A stretch of 64,000 bases of DNA, from the NCBI RefSeq assembly GCF_003254565.1, contig NZ_QJRI01000166.1, forward strand, positions 1-64,000. The letters are read 5' to 3'. Below are positions 7,627-17,120 of the stretch, piece by piece; within the stretch, counting starts at the first letter, position 1; every line of letters begins with the position of its first letter. The notes beneath the pieces were generated by a model. The model searched no databases. It saw only the letters and a program-made list of their open reading frames with translations, and was not told where the DNA came from. The translations under genes and the position numbers were made by a program. This stretch comes from Flavobacterium nitrogenifigens (GTDB lineage Bacteria; Bacteroidota; Bacteroidia; Flavobacteriales; Flavobacteriaceae).

Positions 7627-9327
7627 TTAATTATAACCTGGGTTCTGGGGTAAACCTGTTCTATTAGTCTCGTCTCTCGGAATAGGGAGCAGATAATGTT
7701 GTGGTTTGAAAATCCTTTCCTGAACTTTAGAATAGGTGTAAGTTTTAGAACCATCACTGTTTTTGGTAATAATTACGCCCATTAAAGGTTTATTTTCAGT
7801 TTCTTCGGCTATTTTCCAACGACGCACATCGTAGTAACGGAAACCTTCAAGACATAATTCAACTTGTCTTTCGTTGCGAATTTTATTCTCTAAAGCTGTT
7901 CCAGTTAAGCCAGTCAAAGGATTTGTAATTCCTGCGCGTTGTCTTAATAAGTTTAAATATTGAATGGCAGTTCCTTCATGCCCCAATTTAAATTCTGATT
8001 CAGCATAGTTCAAATAGATTTCTCCTAAACGAGAAATAATCCAAGCTTTATTAGTCTGCGTTTCATTATTGTAATTGTATGTTGTATCACAATATTTACG
8101 GAAAGTATAACGCGTTTTACTAGCATTCCAAGTATCCCATCCTTGAGGAGAATCTAAACCTCCTTCGTAGAACTCAGCTTTATTTGAGCTTCCTGCATCA
8201 TAACGATCTTGAAAGAACTCAGGTTTTCCATAAGCACGTCCGTCGTAAACGATATTTTTGTAAAAACGTGGATCTCTGTTTACATAAGGTTTCTGAGGAT
8301 CATAACCAGACGTTGGATCTGTAATGTCTTTTCCGTCAGCTGTTCCGTAAGCATCAATATGGCTTTGGCTTGGAGCAAAATTTGCCCATCCGTGGAAACC
8401 GCTTGGCGAATTAAACATTTCTACACCATTAAAAGCACTCCATTGAGGGTCTTTACTAGACAAACGAGAGAAGATCACTTCTGAATTGTTGGTAGTAAAA
8501 AGATCTTCGTACTTTTTGTCGTATAGCGAATACATATTTAAATCCATAACTGCTTTTGCAGCATCTGATGCTTTTTTCCATTTTGTCAGATCATTAGAAG
8601 GATTCCATTGCGGACTTGCTGCATAAAGTAACATTCTTGATTTTATAGCAAGAGCGGCGCCTTTTGTCACTCTTCCAAGATCTTTAGCTGTTAATGGAAG
8701 CAATTCAGCAGCTTTGTCTAATTCTCCAACCACAAAATCAGCACATTGATCATAAGAACTGCGGTCTACTTTAAAATTACTGTTTAAGTCAAAAGGCACA
8801 GTAACAAGAGGAACTCCTCCGTAATCACTAATTAATTTGAAATAAGCGTAAGCTCTTAAGAAAAGCACTTCACCTTTTAATCTATTTCTCCAAGCTTCGT
8901 CTCCAGGCACGTTATCAATTCGGGACAAAAAGATATTGCAATTTTGAATGGTAGCATAGGTAGGTTTCCATGTATTAAAATCTCCTGCGTTGTCTGGAGT
9001 TAGTGCTCCAGAATTAAGATTCCACACATCATAATCGTTAAAATTATTAAAGGCTTCATCACAGGCAGTAGATAAAATCCAGCTTCGGTTTGTTCTATCA
9101 TTCCAATTGTGCTGCGTACTTGGTAAAACTGTATATAGATTATTAGCGAAAGCTTCTGTAAGTTTTAAGTCATTCCACACATTTTCATCTGTATAAGAAT
9201 CCAAAGGCGCTTTATCTAAAGGATCTTCACTACAGGATGTTACAGCAGCAACAGCGATAAAAAGAGCAGCAGCCATTACTGCTTTCTTTTTTATATTTAT
9301 TAGTTTATTGATTTTATAATTTTTCAT
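7627..9327 (-). CDS. SusD/RagB-family outer-membrane glycan-binding lipoprotein
   Basis: The start chosen is the ATG at 9327, giving a 566-aa protein. An upstream in-frame ATG at 9357 would overlap the SusC end. The signal peptide ends in a lipobox AVTSC (Cys32), so the protein is a surface lipoprotein. SusD hallmarks include the N-terminal LDKAPLDSYTDENVW, LKGEVLFLRAYAYFKLISDY and the C-terminal RLGEIYLNYAESEFKLG and ERQVELCLEGFRYYDVRRWK. It follows SusC by 19 bp and would form its lid for glycan uptake. Confidence 0.95.
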   Translation of the reverse strand: MKNYKINKLINIKKKAVMAAALFIAVAAVTSCSEDPLDKAPLDSYTDENVWNDLKLTEAFANNLYTVLPSTQHNWNDRTNRSWILSTACDEAFNNFNDYDVWNLNSGALTPDNAGDFNTWKPTYATIQNCNIFLSRIDNVPGDEAWRNRLKGEVLFLRAYAYFKLISDYGGVPLVTVPFDLNSNFKVDRSSYDQCADFVVGELDKAAELLPLTAKDLGRVTKGAALAIKSRMLLYAASPQWNPSNDLTKWKKASDAAKAVMDLNMYSLYDKKYEDLFTTNNSEVIFSRLSSKDPQWSAFNGVEMFNSPSGFHGWANFAPSQSHIDAYGTADGKDITDPTSGYDPQKPYVNRDPRFYKNIVYDGRAYGKPEFFQDRYDAGSSNKAEFYEGGLDSPQGWDTWNASKTRYTFRKYCDTTYNYNNETQTNKAWIISRLGEIYLNYAESEFKLGHEGTAIQYLNLLRQRAGITNPLTGLTGTALENKIRNERQVELCLEGFRYYDVRRWKIAEETENKPLMGVIITKNSDGSKTYTYSKVQERIFKPQHYLLPIPRDETNRTGLPQNPGYN

Positions 9328-9346
9328 GTCTTGTTCTTTTACCTTG

Positions 9347-12300
9347 TTATAATTCAATGCTTACACCGATTCTGTAAATACGTGTTTGTGGATAAATTAC
9401 ACCTGTTTTATTGTTTGTTTCAGGATCTAAATTGTATTGTTTCATATGGTCAATAGAGAACAAATTAGTTCCTCCTGCATAAAATCTTGTATTTAATATT
9501 CCGAATCGTGATAGAAGTTTTTCAGGTAATGTATAAGAAACTTCTAAAGATTTTAATCTGAAGAAAGAAGCATCTTTTAACCAAAAATCGGCATCAATAT
9601 TGTTTCTTGGATCAGAATCATTGAAGGCAACAGGATATTTAGAATTTGGATTATCAGCAGTATATCTGTCTTCGTATAACCATCTTGGTGGCGCTACGAT
9701 AGCTCCTTGAGCTTGCGGAAGAATCATTTGTCTAGCTTTTGCCTGACCTGTCCAAAGCATGTCTACAGAAAAACCTTTGTATTCAGCTCTAATTGGAATA
9801 CCGTAAGCAATTTTTGGAGTTGCAGATTCTGGAATTCTCACTTTATCATTAGAAGTGATGTTTCCGTCACCGTCCGTATCTTTTACCCAAAGATCACCTG
9901 GTTTTGCTCCTTCAAAGTGTGGAGAATTGTCAACTTCGGCTTGAGTGCGGTAAATTCCGTTTGTTTGATAAACTAACCAAGAATCGATTGCTCTTCCAGT
10001 TGATTTTTGCCAAGCTGGAATGTTCGATGCTTCATCACGAAACAATACTTCACTTTGAGCATAAGTAAAATTAAAACCAACACTATATTTAAAACTATTG
10101 ATATTATCTGCATAATTAACAGACCAGTCAGTTCCTCTGTTTACGGTTTTTCCAATATTTTCTTTTGGAAGAGATAACCCTGTGTACAAAGGCACAGAAG
10201 CGTTTCTTGCCGCTAAGATGTCAGATCTTTTATTGCTGAAATAGTCAAAAGTCGCTGTTAACTTATTTCCAAAGAATCCAAAATCAAAACCAATGTTTTT
10301 AGAATCTTGTATTTCCCAAGTAATATTTGGGTTTGGAGTAGAAGAAAGATAAATGCTGTTGTTTAAGGTATAATCTGATCCAAAATAGCTGTACAACTGC
10401 TGATCTGTTGTTAGCTGGTATCTTGTTAAGAAAAGATATTGGTTTAATGCACCGTTAGTTTCTCTCATATCATCATTACCCATTTTTCCCCAAGAAGCTC
10501 TTATTTTTAGTAAATCAAATCCTTTAATATTGTTTTTGAAGAAAGATTCTTCAGAGATTTTCCAACCCGCACTTATAGATGGGAACATACCCCAACGAGT
10601 TGAAGAAGGGAAGTTGAATGATCCGTTGTAACGCGCAGTAACTTCTGCAAAATATTTATCATCAAAATTGTAAGCTACTCTTCCAAGGAAACTCTCACGT
10701 CCGTCTTGATAAGCGCCGCCAGTAGCATTTTGTCCTTTAGTGCTTCCGGTAAAAATCTGATCCAATTGATCACTCAATAAATCTCTTCTATAAGCATACG
10801 TTTCCGTTTTGTCTGTCGTAGTTTGCTCATATCCTACAAAAGCATTTACAGAGTGTTTGTCGAATTTACGATCGTACGCTAATTTTGCGAAATATGTATT
10901 TTGATTTGCTATCTGCTCATCCTGCATTACACTTATTATGCTGGTGCTATTTTTTACGTTATTATAGCTATCATTGGTTTTGTCATACGAGTAAGCGTCC
11001 CAAGGTTTTGTGAATTTCTTTTCACTGCGTACATTATAGTCAAATGCTGCATATCCGCTAAGCGATAATCCTTCAGTGATTCTAGGCAATTTTAACTCAA
11101 AACCGATTTTAGGATTTACAATTAAGTTAATCACTTTGTCATAACCTGCTGACGAAGAAGACATTAAAATTGGGTTTCTACCATTTGTAATACCTGATGA
11201 CGGAAGTCCGTTTTTCCAATATGCAGGAATAAAAGGATACATACTAACCGTTTCGTGCATGATGCTTCCAATACTTACTGCTGGATAGTTTCTGTCTTCT
11301 TTACGAGTAGCGATATCTAAGTTTACCTTAAAGTTTGAAGTGATGTTGACATCAATATTTGATCTTAAATTGAACTGTCTGTATCTCTCGTCACTATATC
11401 TAAGGTTACTTTCCTGATTTAAATATTGTCCAGAAAAGAAGTATTTTACCTGTTCATTACCTCCATTTACAGAAAGAGAAAGGTTGGCCTGTGGAGCATC
11501 TTTTCTATAAACTTGTTTCATCCAGTCTGTACTGGTATAGTTTGGATCGTTTCCAGCTTTGTACTTGTCAATTTCTGCCTGAGTATAAGGAAGCGTACTC
11601 CCTTTATGAGCATTAAGTTCGTTGTAATACGTCATGTATTCCCACGAATTAACTCTTTCGCTCATTCTCGTTAATTGCTGAACGCCATAAGATCCGTCAA
11701 CTTTGATTGTTGGAGCGCCAATTTTACCTCTTTTTGTGGTAACTAGAATTACTCCATTTGCAGAACGTACTCCATAAATAGCTGCCGATGCATCTTTTAG
11801 AACCGTCACAGATTCAATATCATCAGGGTTAATCCTGTTCAAATCACGGTCAGGAATACCATCAACAACTACAAGCGGACTTGTACCTCCACCAAATGAG
11901 TTGAAACCTCTAATTAAAAGACTTGAACTGTCATCACCAGGTCTTCCAGAACGGTTATTGGCAATTACTCCAGACATACGTCCAGCGATTCCGTTTGATA
12001 CGTTTGCAGATGCATTCTGAGTTAAAACACCTCCTTTAATCGATGCAATTGCTCCTGTTGTAGAAGCTTTTTTCTGTGTTCCGTACCCAACGACAACAAC
12101 TTCGTTCAGCGTTTGGTTCTGCTCTTCAAGCTGAACACTTATCGCTTGATCGGCAGGAATTTCTTTAGTTAAAAATCCAGTATAAGAAAACACAAGAATA
12201 CTGCTGGAATCGGGAACTTCGATAGTAAAATTACCATCAAAGTCTGTTACAGCTGTAATTTTTGTTCCTTTTACCAAAATGTTTACCCCCGGAAGCGGTT

Positions 12301-12541
12301 CTCCTTGTGAGCCAGTTACTTTTCCTTTTATTAGCTTTTCGAAGGCAAATGATACACTTTTGTTATTCGTCAGAGCTGAATTAGTAGTCAGTTTGTTAGA
12401 GAATTTATTCTCTTTTAACTCTGCCGCAAAAGAAGTTTGTAAAGTAAGTGCCAATAAGGCTCCCGATGTTAGTTTGGTAATCTTCCATCTCTCAGAAGAA
12501 AGCCAATCTTTTGTTGGTTTTTGTTTGGTTAATAAAATCAT
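9347..12541 (-). CDS. SusC/RagA-family TonB-dependent transporter
   Basis: The 1064-aa protein has a long signal peptide (to about residue 40, LQTSFAAEL) and a carboxypeptidase-D-like regulatory domain (about 72-150, KGKVTGSQGEPLPGVNILVK). A TonB-box-like LNEVVVVGYGTQKK is followed by a plug domain with PLVVVDGIPDRDLNRINPDD and VTVLKDASAAIYG. The long beta-barrel ends in the aromatic-flanked terminus IYRIGVSIEL. It has no STN domain, unlike the SusC at 18474. It is the first gene of the minus-strand operon, and the large 12542-13461 region upstream holds its promoter and candidate operators. Confidence 0.96.
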   Translation of the reverse strand: MILLTKQKPTKDWLSSERWKITKLTSGALLALTLQTSFAAELKENKFSNKLTTNSALTNNKSVSFAFEKLIKGKVTGSQGEPLPGVNILVKGTKITAVTDFDGNFTIEVPDSSSILVFSYTGFLTKEIPADQAISVQLEEQNQTLNEVVVVGYGTQKKASTTGAIASIKGGVLTQNASANVSNGIAGRMSGVIANNRSGRPGDDSSSLLIRGFNSFGGGTSPLVVVDGIPDRDLNRINPDDIESVTVLKDASAAIYGVRSANGVILVTTKRGKIGAPTIKVDGSYGVQQLTRMSERVNSWEYMTYYNELNAHKGSTLPYTQAEIDKYKAGNDPNYTSTDWMKQVYRKDAPQANLSLSVNGGNEQVKYFFSGQYLNQESNLRYSDERYRQFNLRSNIDVNITSNFKVNLDIATRKEDRNYPAVSIGSIMHETVSMYPFIPAYWKNGLPSSGITNGRNPILMSSSSAGYDKVINLIVNPKIGFELKLPRITEGLSLSGYAAFDYNVRSEKKFTKPWDAYSYDKTNDSYNNVKNSTSIISVMQDEQIANQNTYFAKLAYDRKFDKHSVNAFVGYEQTTTDKTETYAYRRDLLSDQLDQIFTGSTKGQNATGGAYQDGRESFLGRVAYNFDDKYFAEVTARYNGSFNFPSSTRWGMFPSISAGWKISEESFFKNNIKGFDLLKIRASWGKMGNDDMRETNGALNQYLFLTRYQLTTDQQLYSYFGSDYTLNNSIYLSSTPNPNITWEIQDSKNIGFDFGFFGNKLTATFDYFSNKRSDILAARNASVPLYTGLSLPKENIGKTVNRGTDWSVNYADNINSFKYSVGFNFTYAQSEVLFRDEASNIPAWQKSTGRAIDSWLVYQTNGIYRTQAEVDNSPHFEGAKPGDLWVKDTDGDGNITSNDKVRIPESATPKIAYGIPIRAEYKGFSVDMLWTGQAKARQMILPQAQGAIVAPPRWLYEDRYTADNPNSKYPVAFNDSDPRNNIDADFWLKDASFFRLKSLEVSYTLPEKLLSRFGILNTRFYAGGTNLFSIDHMKQYNLDPETNNKTGVIYPQTRIYRIGVSIEL

Positions 12542-12676
12542 GTTTTGTTGTTGGTTTTTGTTAGTTAGTAATTTATTCTCTCGTGGTCCGTTTTTTATCT
12601 TTTTTCATTTTTTGAAGAAACAAAATGCCTTGAGCTCCTGCAGATTGTTTATGGGAAAAGAGATAAATGTGAAATC

Positions 12677-12722
12677 CAAAAGTATAAATGTTTCTAAATC
12701 AACACATACCAGTACCTACCAG
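12677..12722 (-). promoter_or_regulatory. Promoter of the minus-strand SusCD operon with TACCAG direct repeats
   Basis: On the minus strand TACTTTTG (12677-12684) fits the -7 consensus. On the plus strand TACCAG occurs at 12707-12712 and 12717-12722, separated by another TACC, so the period is 10 bp and falls in the expected -33 region. A further TACCAG is at 13006-13011. These look like sites for a regulator bound on one helix face. The leader would be about 130 nt. Confidence 0.5.
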
Positions 12723-12933
12723 TTTTTTTGCGATATATGCAAAAAACAAGATGTATTTAAGGTAATATGAAAAATAAAGTGGATAATATATGCATAAAAC
12801 TCAACCAACCAAAGTCTTTGTAAATACGTAGATTTTTTCTTATTTTTTGCAGCAAATTTTATTTTTAAATTCCTTTTTTTGAAAACGGAGTGCAAATTTT
12901 TGTCGTAAAAACAGTCGATTTTGTTTTTAAAGT

Positions 12934-12950
12934 GGGTAATATAGTATCAG
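12934..12950 (+). promoter_or_regulatory. Candidate operator GGGTAATATAGTATCAG
   Basis: This 17-mer lies between the divergent SusC and alpha-galactosidase genes. It matches the site at 36568 for the first 16 bases and those at 45699 and 56371 closely. A looser copy follows at 13087. The rest of this 920-bp gap is AT-rich and shows no convincing gene. Confidence 0.5.
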
Positions 12951-13086
12951 AAATTTTTTAACAGTTTAATTTTGTTTTTTTTTCTGGCTTTTGTATTTCT
13001 AACCATACCAGTCGACGTTTTTTGGCTAATATGTAAGAGTAAACCTGCTTATGTTTGTTGGTGTTTTGGTATTAAAGACGTTTTTC

Positions 13087-13102
13087 AGGTAATAAAATAT
13101 CA
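13087..13102 (+). promoter_or_regulatory. Second candidate operator AGGTAATAAAATATCA
   Basis: It differs from the 12934 motif mainly in the centre (AAAA for TATAG-type spacing) and lies about 110 bp upstream of the alpha-galactosidase promoter. Confidence 0.4.
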
Positions 13103-13194
13103 TTATCTATAAAAAGTGATAAAAAAATGATAAAAGTCTCTTTTTAAAATGTTTCGGATAAAATCTTAAAAAAAGAAAAGAGTAAAGAGAAATA

Positions 13195-13224
13195 TTGGAT
13201 TTAATTATATTTATGCTACTTTTG
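13195..13224 (+). promoter_or_regulatory. Promoter of the alpha-galactosidase gene
   Basis: TTG (13195-13197) and TACTTTTG (13217-13224) are separated by 19 bp, a good match to the Bacteroidota -33/-7 promoter. The leader to the ATG at 13462 would be about 230 nt. Confidence 0.65.
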
Positions 13225-13461
13225 AATTTCATTTCTTCATAATTTAAAAATGGTATTAGAGCTCAAAACCATTTTTCTTATGAATTGTGCCATATATGTT
13301 CCTCTATTGGTATAAGAAAATGAATTTTTTCTCGTGGGTTTTATTGATAAATGTGAAGCACGGAGTTTCAAAAGGAATACAATTCTAATCTGAAAAGATT
13401 GTTATTGGCCTCTTTTAGAATCTTCCATAAAAGAACATTCACTATTGTTAATTAAAATTTT

Positions 13462-15666
13462 ATGAAAAAAGTACTATTCCTATTAGTTCTGACTACTTTA
13501 TTTTGGAAGACTAATGCACAAAATGATCCTATTGCTATAGAAACCCAGAATACGGCATTAATCTTAAAAGTAGCAAAAAACGGATTGCTTTACCAGTCTT
13601 ATTTAGGGACAAAACTTGAAGCTTCAGCATATAATGTGCTTTCTAAAGAAACCGAAAGAACGTTTGTTATAAACGACGGAAATCCATTGCTGAATCTAAG
13701 GCATCAGGCGTATCCAACTTACGGAACCGATAATTTATTCGAATCGGCTATAAGAATGACGCATAATGATGGGAATCCTGCTTTGGAGCTGATTTATGTA
13801 AGTCATCAGACCACTAAGATTGATGGTAATACGAGTGAAACTAGCATAAAAATGAAAGATCCAGTTTATCCTGTAGAAGTTACGCTTCACTATAAGTCTT
13901 TTTACAAAGAAAATGTTATTGAACAATGGACAGAGATTGTACATCGTGAAAAGAAACCAGTAACGTTGTACAACTATGCCTCGTCTATGCTGCATTTTGA
14001 TGCAGATAAATATTGGTTGACTCAGTTTCATGGTGATTGGGCAAAAGAGGTTAGAATGGAGGAAAGCGAATTAACGAGTGGAGCCAAAGTAATTGATTCT
14101 AAATTAGGTGTGAGAACCAATATGTACCAAACGCCAGTTTTCTTTTTAGCATTGAATGATAAGGCTAAAGAAAATACTGGAGAGCTTGTTGCAGGAACTA
14201 TTGCCTGGTCGGGAAATTTTAAATTTACTTTTGAACTGGATAACAAAAAATCACTGAGAATAAGCTCTGGAATAAACCCGTTTGCTTCAGAATATAGTCT
14301 TCAGCCGGGTGAAGTATTTACAACACCGTCGTTTATTTATACTTTTTCGAACAAAGGAAAAGGACAAGCAAGTAGAAATTTGCATTCATGGGCAAAAAAC
14401 TATGGCGTAAAAGATGGTGATAAATCTCGTTTGACTTTATTGAACAATTGGGAAACTACTTTTTTTAATTTTGATGAAAAGAAATTGACTGATATGTTTG
14501 AAGACTCTAAAACATTGGGCGTTGATATGTTTTTATTAGACGATGGGTGGTTTGGAAATAAGTACCCAAGAAGCGGAGATAAATCTGGTTTAGGAGATTG
14601 GGAGGCAACTAAAACAAAATTGCCAAATGGTTTAGGGTTTCTAATGCAACAAGCAGAAAAAACAGGAGTTAAATTCGGAATCTGGATTGAACCAGAAATG
14701 GTAAATCCGAAAAGTGAATTGTATGAAAAACATCCAGATTGGGTTTTAAAATTGCCAAATAGAGCAGAAAGCTACTATCGTACGCAATTGGTTTTAGATT
14801 TATCAAATCCTAAAGTGCAGGATTTTGTGTTTAAAACGGTAGACGATATTATGCAGACAAATGGCGGTGTAGCATTTTTTAAATGGGACTGTAACCGTAT
14901 GATGACCAATGCATATTCTACGTATTTAAAAAATCAGCAATCGCACTTATTTATTGAGTACACCAGAGGTTTGTATAAAGTTTTAGAAAGAATTAAAACC
15001 AAATATCCGCATTTGCCAATGATGCTTTGCGCAGGTGGAGGTGGAAGAACAGATTATGCTTTCTTAAAATATTTTACAGAGTTTTGGGCAAGTGACAATA
15101 CCGATCCTTACAACAGAGTATTTATTCAGTGGGGCTTCTCGCAGTTTTTTCCAGCTTTTTCGATTTGTAATCACGTAACATCATGGGGAAATCAGTCTAT
15201 TAAATTCAAAACAGATGTTGCCATGATGGGTAAATTAGGTTTTGATATTAATATCAAAGAGCTGAAAGAAAAAGAATTAAAATATACTCAAGATGCAGTT
15301 GCAAATTATAAAAGATTAAGTTCTGTAATCTGGCATGGAGATATTTACCGAATGGTTTCTCCTTACGAAGACAGCCGCGCCGTACTTATGTATGTTGACG
15401 AATCAAAAGACAAAGCCGTTTTATTTTCATATACGCTTCATCCGCTTTATGATCCGCAATATAATTTGGTTCGTTTTCAAGGTTTAGATGCCAATAAAAC
15501 CTATAAAGTAGAAGAAATTAATTTAATGCCTGAGGCAAAGAAAACCTTGCAAGAATCGGGAGAATCTTTTACAGGAGATTATTTGATGAATGTAGGTTTA
15601 AAAGTTTCCTCTTCGAAAGTAGAATCAAGTGTAGTACTTGAAATCACAGCAGTATCTGCAAATTAA
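13462..15666 (+). CDS. GH36 alpha-galactosidase, secreted
   Basis: The 734-aa product has a signal peptide (to about residue 20, FWKTNAQ), an N-terminal beta-supersandwich (about 25-320), a TIM barrel (about 325-640) and a C-terminal beta domain. The barrel contains FLLDDGWFGNKYPRSGDKSG, GIWIEPEMVNPKSELYEKHP and the nucleophile motif FFKWDCNR (D476). LCAGGGGRTD and the acid/base motif WASDNTD (D545) follow. All are GH36 hallmarks, and length is typical. It would remove terminal alpha-galactose in the periplasm or at the surface. It is transcribed away from the SusCD operon and shares its control region. A terminator follows at 15683. Confidence 0.95.
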   Translation: MKKVLFLLVLTTLFWKTNAQNDPIAIETQNTALILKVAKNGLLYQSYLGTKLEASAYNVLSKETERTFVINDGNPLLNLRHQAYPTYGTDNLFESAIRMTHNDGNPALELIYVSHQTTKIDGNTSETSIKMKDPVYPVEVTLHYKSFYKENVIEQWTEIVHREKKPVTLYNYASSMLHFDADKYWLTQFHGDWAKEVRMEESELTSGAKVIDSKLGVRTNMYQTPVFFLALNDKAKENTGELVAGTIAWSGNFKFTFELDNKKSLRISSGINPFASEYSLQPGEVFTTPSFIYTFSNKGKGQASRNLHSWAKNYGVKDGDKSRLTLLNNWETTFFNFDEKKLTDMFEDSKTLGVDMFLLDDGWFGNKYPRSGDKSGLGDWEATKTKLPNGLGFLMQQAEKTGVKFGIWIEPEMVNPKSELYEKHPDWVLKLPNRAESYYRTQLVLDLSNPKVQDFVFKTVDDIMQTNGGVAFFKWDCNRMMTNAYSTYLKNQQSHLFIEYTRGLYKVLERIKTKYPHLPMMLCAGGGGRTDYAFLKYFTEFWASDNTDPYNRVFIQWGFSQFFPAFSICNHVTSWGNQSIKFKTDVAMMGKLGFDINIKELKEKELKYTQDAVANYKRLSSVIWHGDIYRMVSPYEDSRAVLMYVDESKDKAVLFSYTLHPLYDPQYNLVRFQGLDANKTYKVEEINLMPEAKKTLQESGESFTGDYLMNVGLKVSSSKVESSVVLEITAVSAN

Positions 15667-15682
15667 GATTTTTTTTCTAAAA

Positions 15683-15740
15683 TAAAATCAGCTGTTTGAT
15701 CTCGTTTAAGATAATGAGATTAAGCAGCTGATTTATTTTT
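15683..15740 (+). terminator. Terminator of the alpha-galactosidase gene
   Basis: AAATCAGCTG pairs with CAGCTGATTT, with an extended inner stem (GATCTC/GAGATT), followed by ATTTTT. Confidence 0.8.
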
Positions 15741-15754
15741 AGACAGGTTCATTT

Positions 15755-16060
15755 AAGGAAAATCTAAGTTAATCTGCTTAATCTGCGTGAAATATTTTTA
15801 CGTCTAGATTTTTCACGCTCCCGATAGCTATCGGGATTAAAATGATTTTGGCAGATGTAGACAGATTTATTTTTAATCTGCAGAGACGAATCGCAGTGCG
15901 TCTACGCAACGTATATCCACAATACGTTAGAAGCGCTGGAGTGCGTCTCTACGGAAAATTGGAACGAAATCTTATTATATTAAAAATCTAATTTAATCGG
16001 CTCAATCTGCGTGAAATATTTTTACGTTAAGATTTTTCAGGCAGATTTAAAAATGATTAG
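15755..16060. repeat. Intergenic repeat region
   Basis: The stretch contains two copies of AATCTGCGTGAAATATTTTT and the small palindrome CCCGATAGCTATCGGG. Pieces GCAGAGACGAATCGCAGTGC and GCGTCTACGCAACGTATATC are shared with 35210-35290 and, loosely, with the tandem array at 3150-3965. The whole 15667-16367 gap holds only repeats, terminators and a promoter. Confidence 0.7.
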
Positions 16061-16106
16061 GACAATTCGTCAATTTTCTAAAACAGTTTACTTTTTTGGT
16101 AGCGAT

Positions 16107-16134
16107 AAAAAAAATGTGTTCGAGCACATTTTTT
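16107..16134. terminator. Strong bidirectional hairpin
   Basis: AAAAAAATGTG TTCGAG CACATTTTTT forms a perfect stem with A and T runs on both sides. It insulates the sigma-factor operon from upstream transcription. Confidence 0.75.
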
Positions 16135-16167
16135 GTGTTTTTCTTTTTTTTATTAAAACATAATATA

Positions 16168-16175
16168 TACATTTG
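16168..16175 (+). promoter_or_regulatory. Candidate -7 element of the sigma-factor gene
   Basis: TACATTTG matches TAnnTTTG. No clear -33 element is seen. The leader to the chosen start would be about 190 nt. Confidence 0.35.
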
Positions 16176-16367
16176 GTGCTAAATGATGATAATATTTATT
16201 AATTATAAAATTTTACATATAGATTATTGAATTATAATTGATGATGTGTAAAATGATTATTAATAATTGAATTTAGTGGATTGCCAATATGTTATTTTAA
16301 GACAAAAAGTGCAATTACTACTACAAGGTTAAAAAGTTGAAAAAAAATAGTTGCTCACTTTCTGGAT

Positions 16368-17033
16368 TTGAGCTTAGAGAATATTGATTTAAGATTTGTT
16401 TATTTTATAAAAAGTAACTACCCAGTGGCTAAAATTCACTCACAATTGATTTTACTAAATGAATCTGCTATTTTATCAAAAGTAGCGGCTGGTGACGAAT
16501 TGATGTATACAGAACTTGTCGAAAAATATTGGCAAAAAGTATTGCAGCATGCGCTCAGTTTTGTAAAATCATATCCAATTGCTGAGGAATTAACTCAAGA
16601 CGTCTTTCTTCAAATTTGGAATAAACGCGAAAAGTTAGCTGAAGTAAACAGCTTTGATAATTATCTTTTTATCATGAGCCGTAATTTGATTATTACTCAC
16701 ATTCGCAAAAAATTAGTTGAAACAGATTCGCTTAAGGGAGAAAAATTGCAAGAATTATTTTTTAAGCCCGATGAACAGTATGAGTTTAAAGAATTGGTTG
16801 AAATTATAAACGAAGGTGCCGCACTTTTGCAGGAACCAAGACGTTCTGTTTTCTTGTTAAGCCGAATGGAAGGTAGAGATACAGATTATATTAGTAAAGA
16901 ACTTGGTATTGCAACCAGAACGGTGCGCTGGCACTTATTACAGTCATTAAACTTCCTTAGAAACCATCTTCATAAAGAATATAATATCGATTTATTGATG
17001 TTAGTTTTATTCACCATGTATTTTTTTTCATAA
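16368..17033 (+). CDS. ECF-type RNA polymerase sigma factor (FecI-like)
   Basis: The product is at most 221 aa. Region 2 is visible as DELMYTELVEKYWQKVLQHA then IAEELTQDVFLQIWNKREKL. Region 4 is PRRSVFLLSRMEGRDTDYIS and the helix-turn-helix ELGIATRTVRWHLLQSLNFL. No in-frame ATG precedes the first conserved region: the frame opens after TGA at 16338, with CTG at 16362 and TTG at 16368, so a non-ATG start (TTG used here) is likely. The next gene is a FecR anti-sigma factor, then a SusC with an STN domain. This is the standard layout for cell-surface signalling in response to the SusC ligand. It probably activates the locus through 35127. Confidence 0.9.
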   Translation: MSLENIDLRFVYFIKSNYPVAKIHSQLILLNESAILSKVAAGDELMYTELVEKYWQKVLQHALSFVKSYPIAEELTQDVFLQIWNKREKLAEVNSFDNYLFIMSRNLIITHIRKKLVETDSLKGEKLQELFFKPDEQYEFKELVEIINEGAALLQEPRRSVFLLSRMEGRDTDYISKELGIATRTVRWHLLQSLNFLRNHLHKEYNIDLLMLVLFTMYFFS

Positions 17034-17120
17034 TTTTTTCATTTTTCATTGCCACTTTAACAACCAATCCTCGTCTTTATAATTGAAGGCATGTTTTGGC
17101 TATTCAAAAACCCCGTATGT

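Noticed and set aside
12279-12770. 163-aa open frame on the plus strand at the SusC start
   Set aside because: Half of it is antisense to the SusC signal and carboxypeptidase-like regions, and the rest covers the SusC promoter.
12934-12950. GGTAATATAGTATCA as a core promoter element
   Set aside because: It sits at varying distances from TAnnTTTG elements (about 20 to 270 bp), so an operator is more likely than a -33 or -7 element.
13735-14031. 98-aa minus-strand frame inside the alpha-galactosidase gene
   Set aside because: Antisense shadow of a well-defined GH36 enzyme. The same reasoning removes the other short frames inside the SusC, GH35, GH2 and protease genes.
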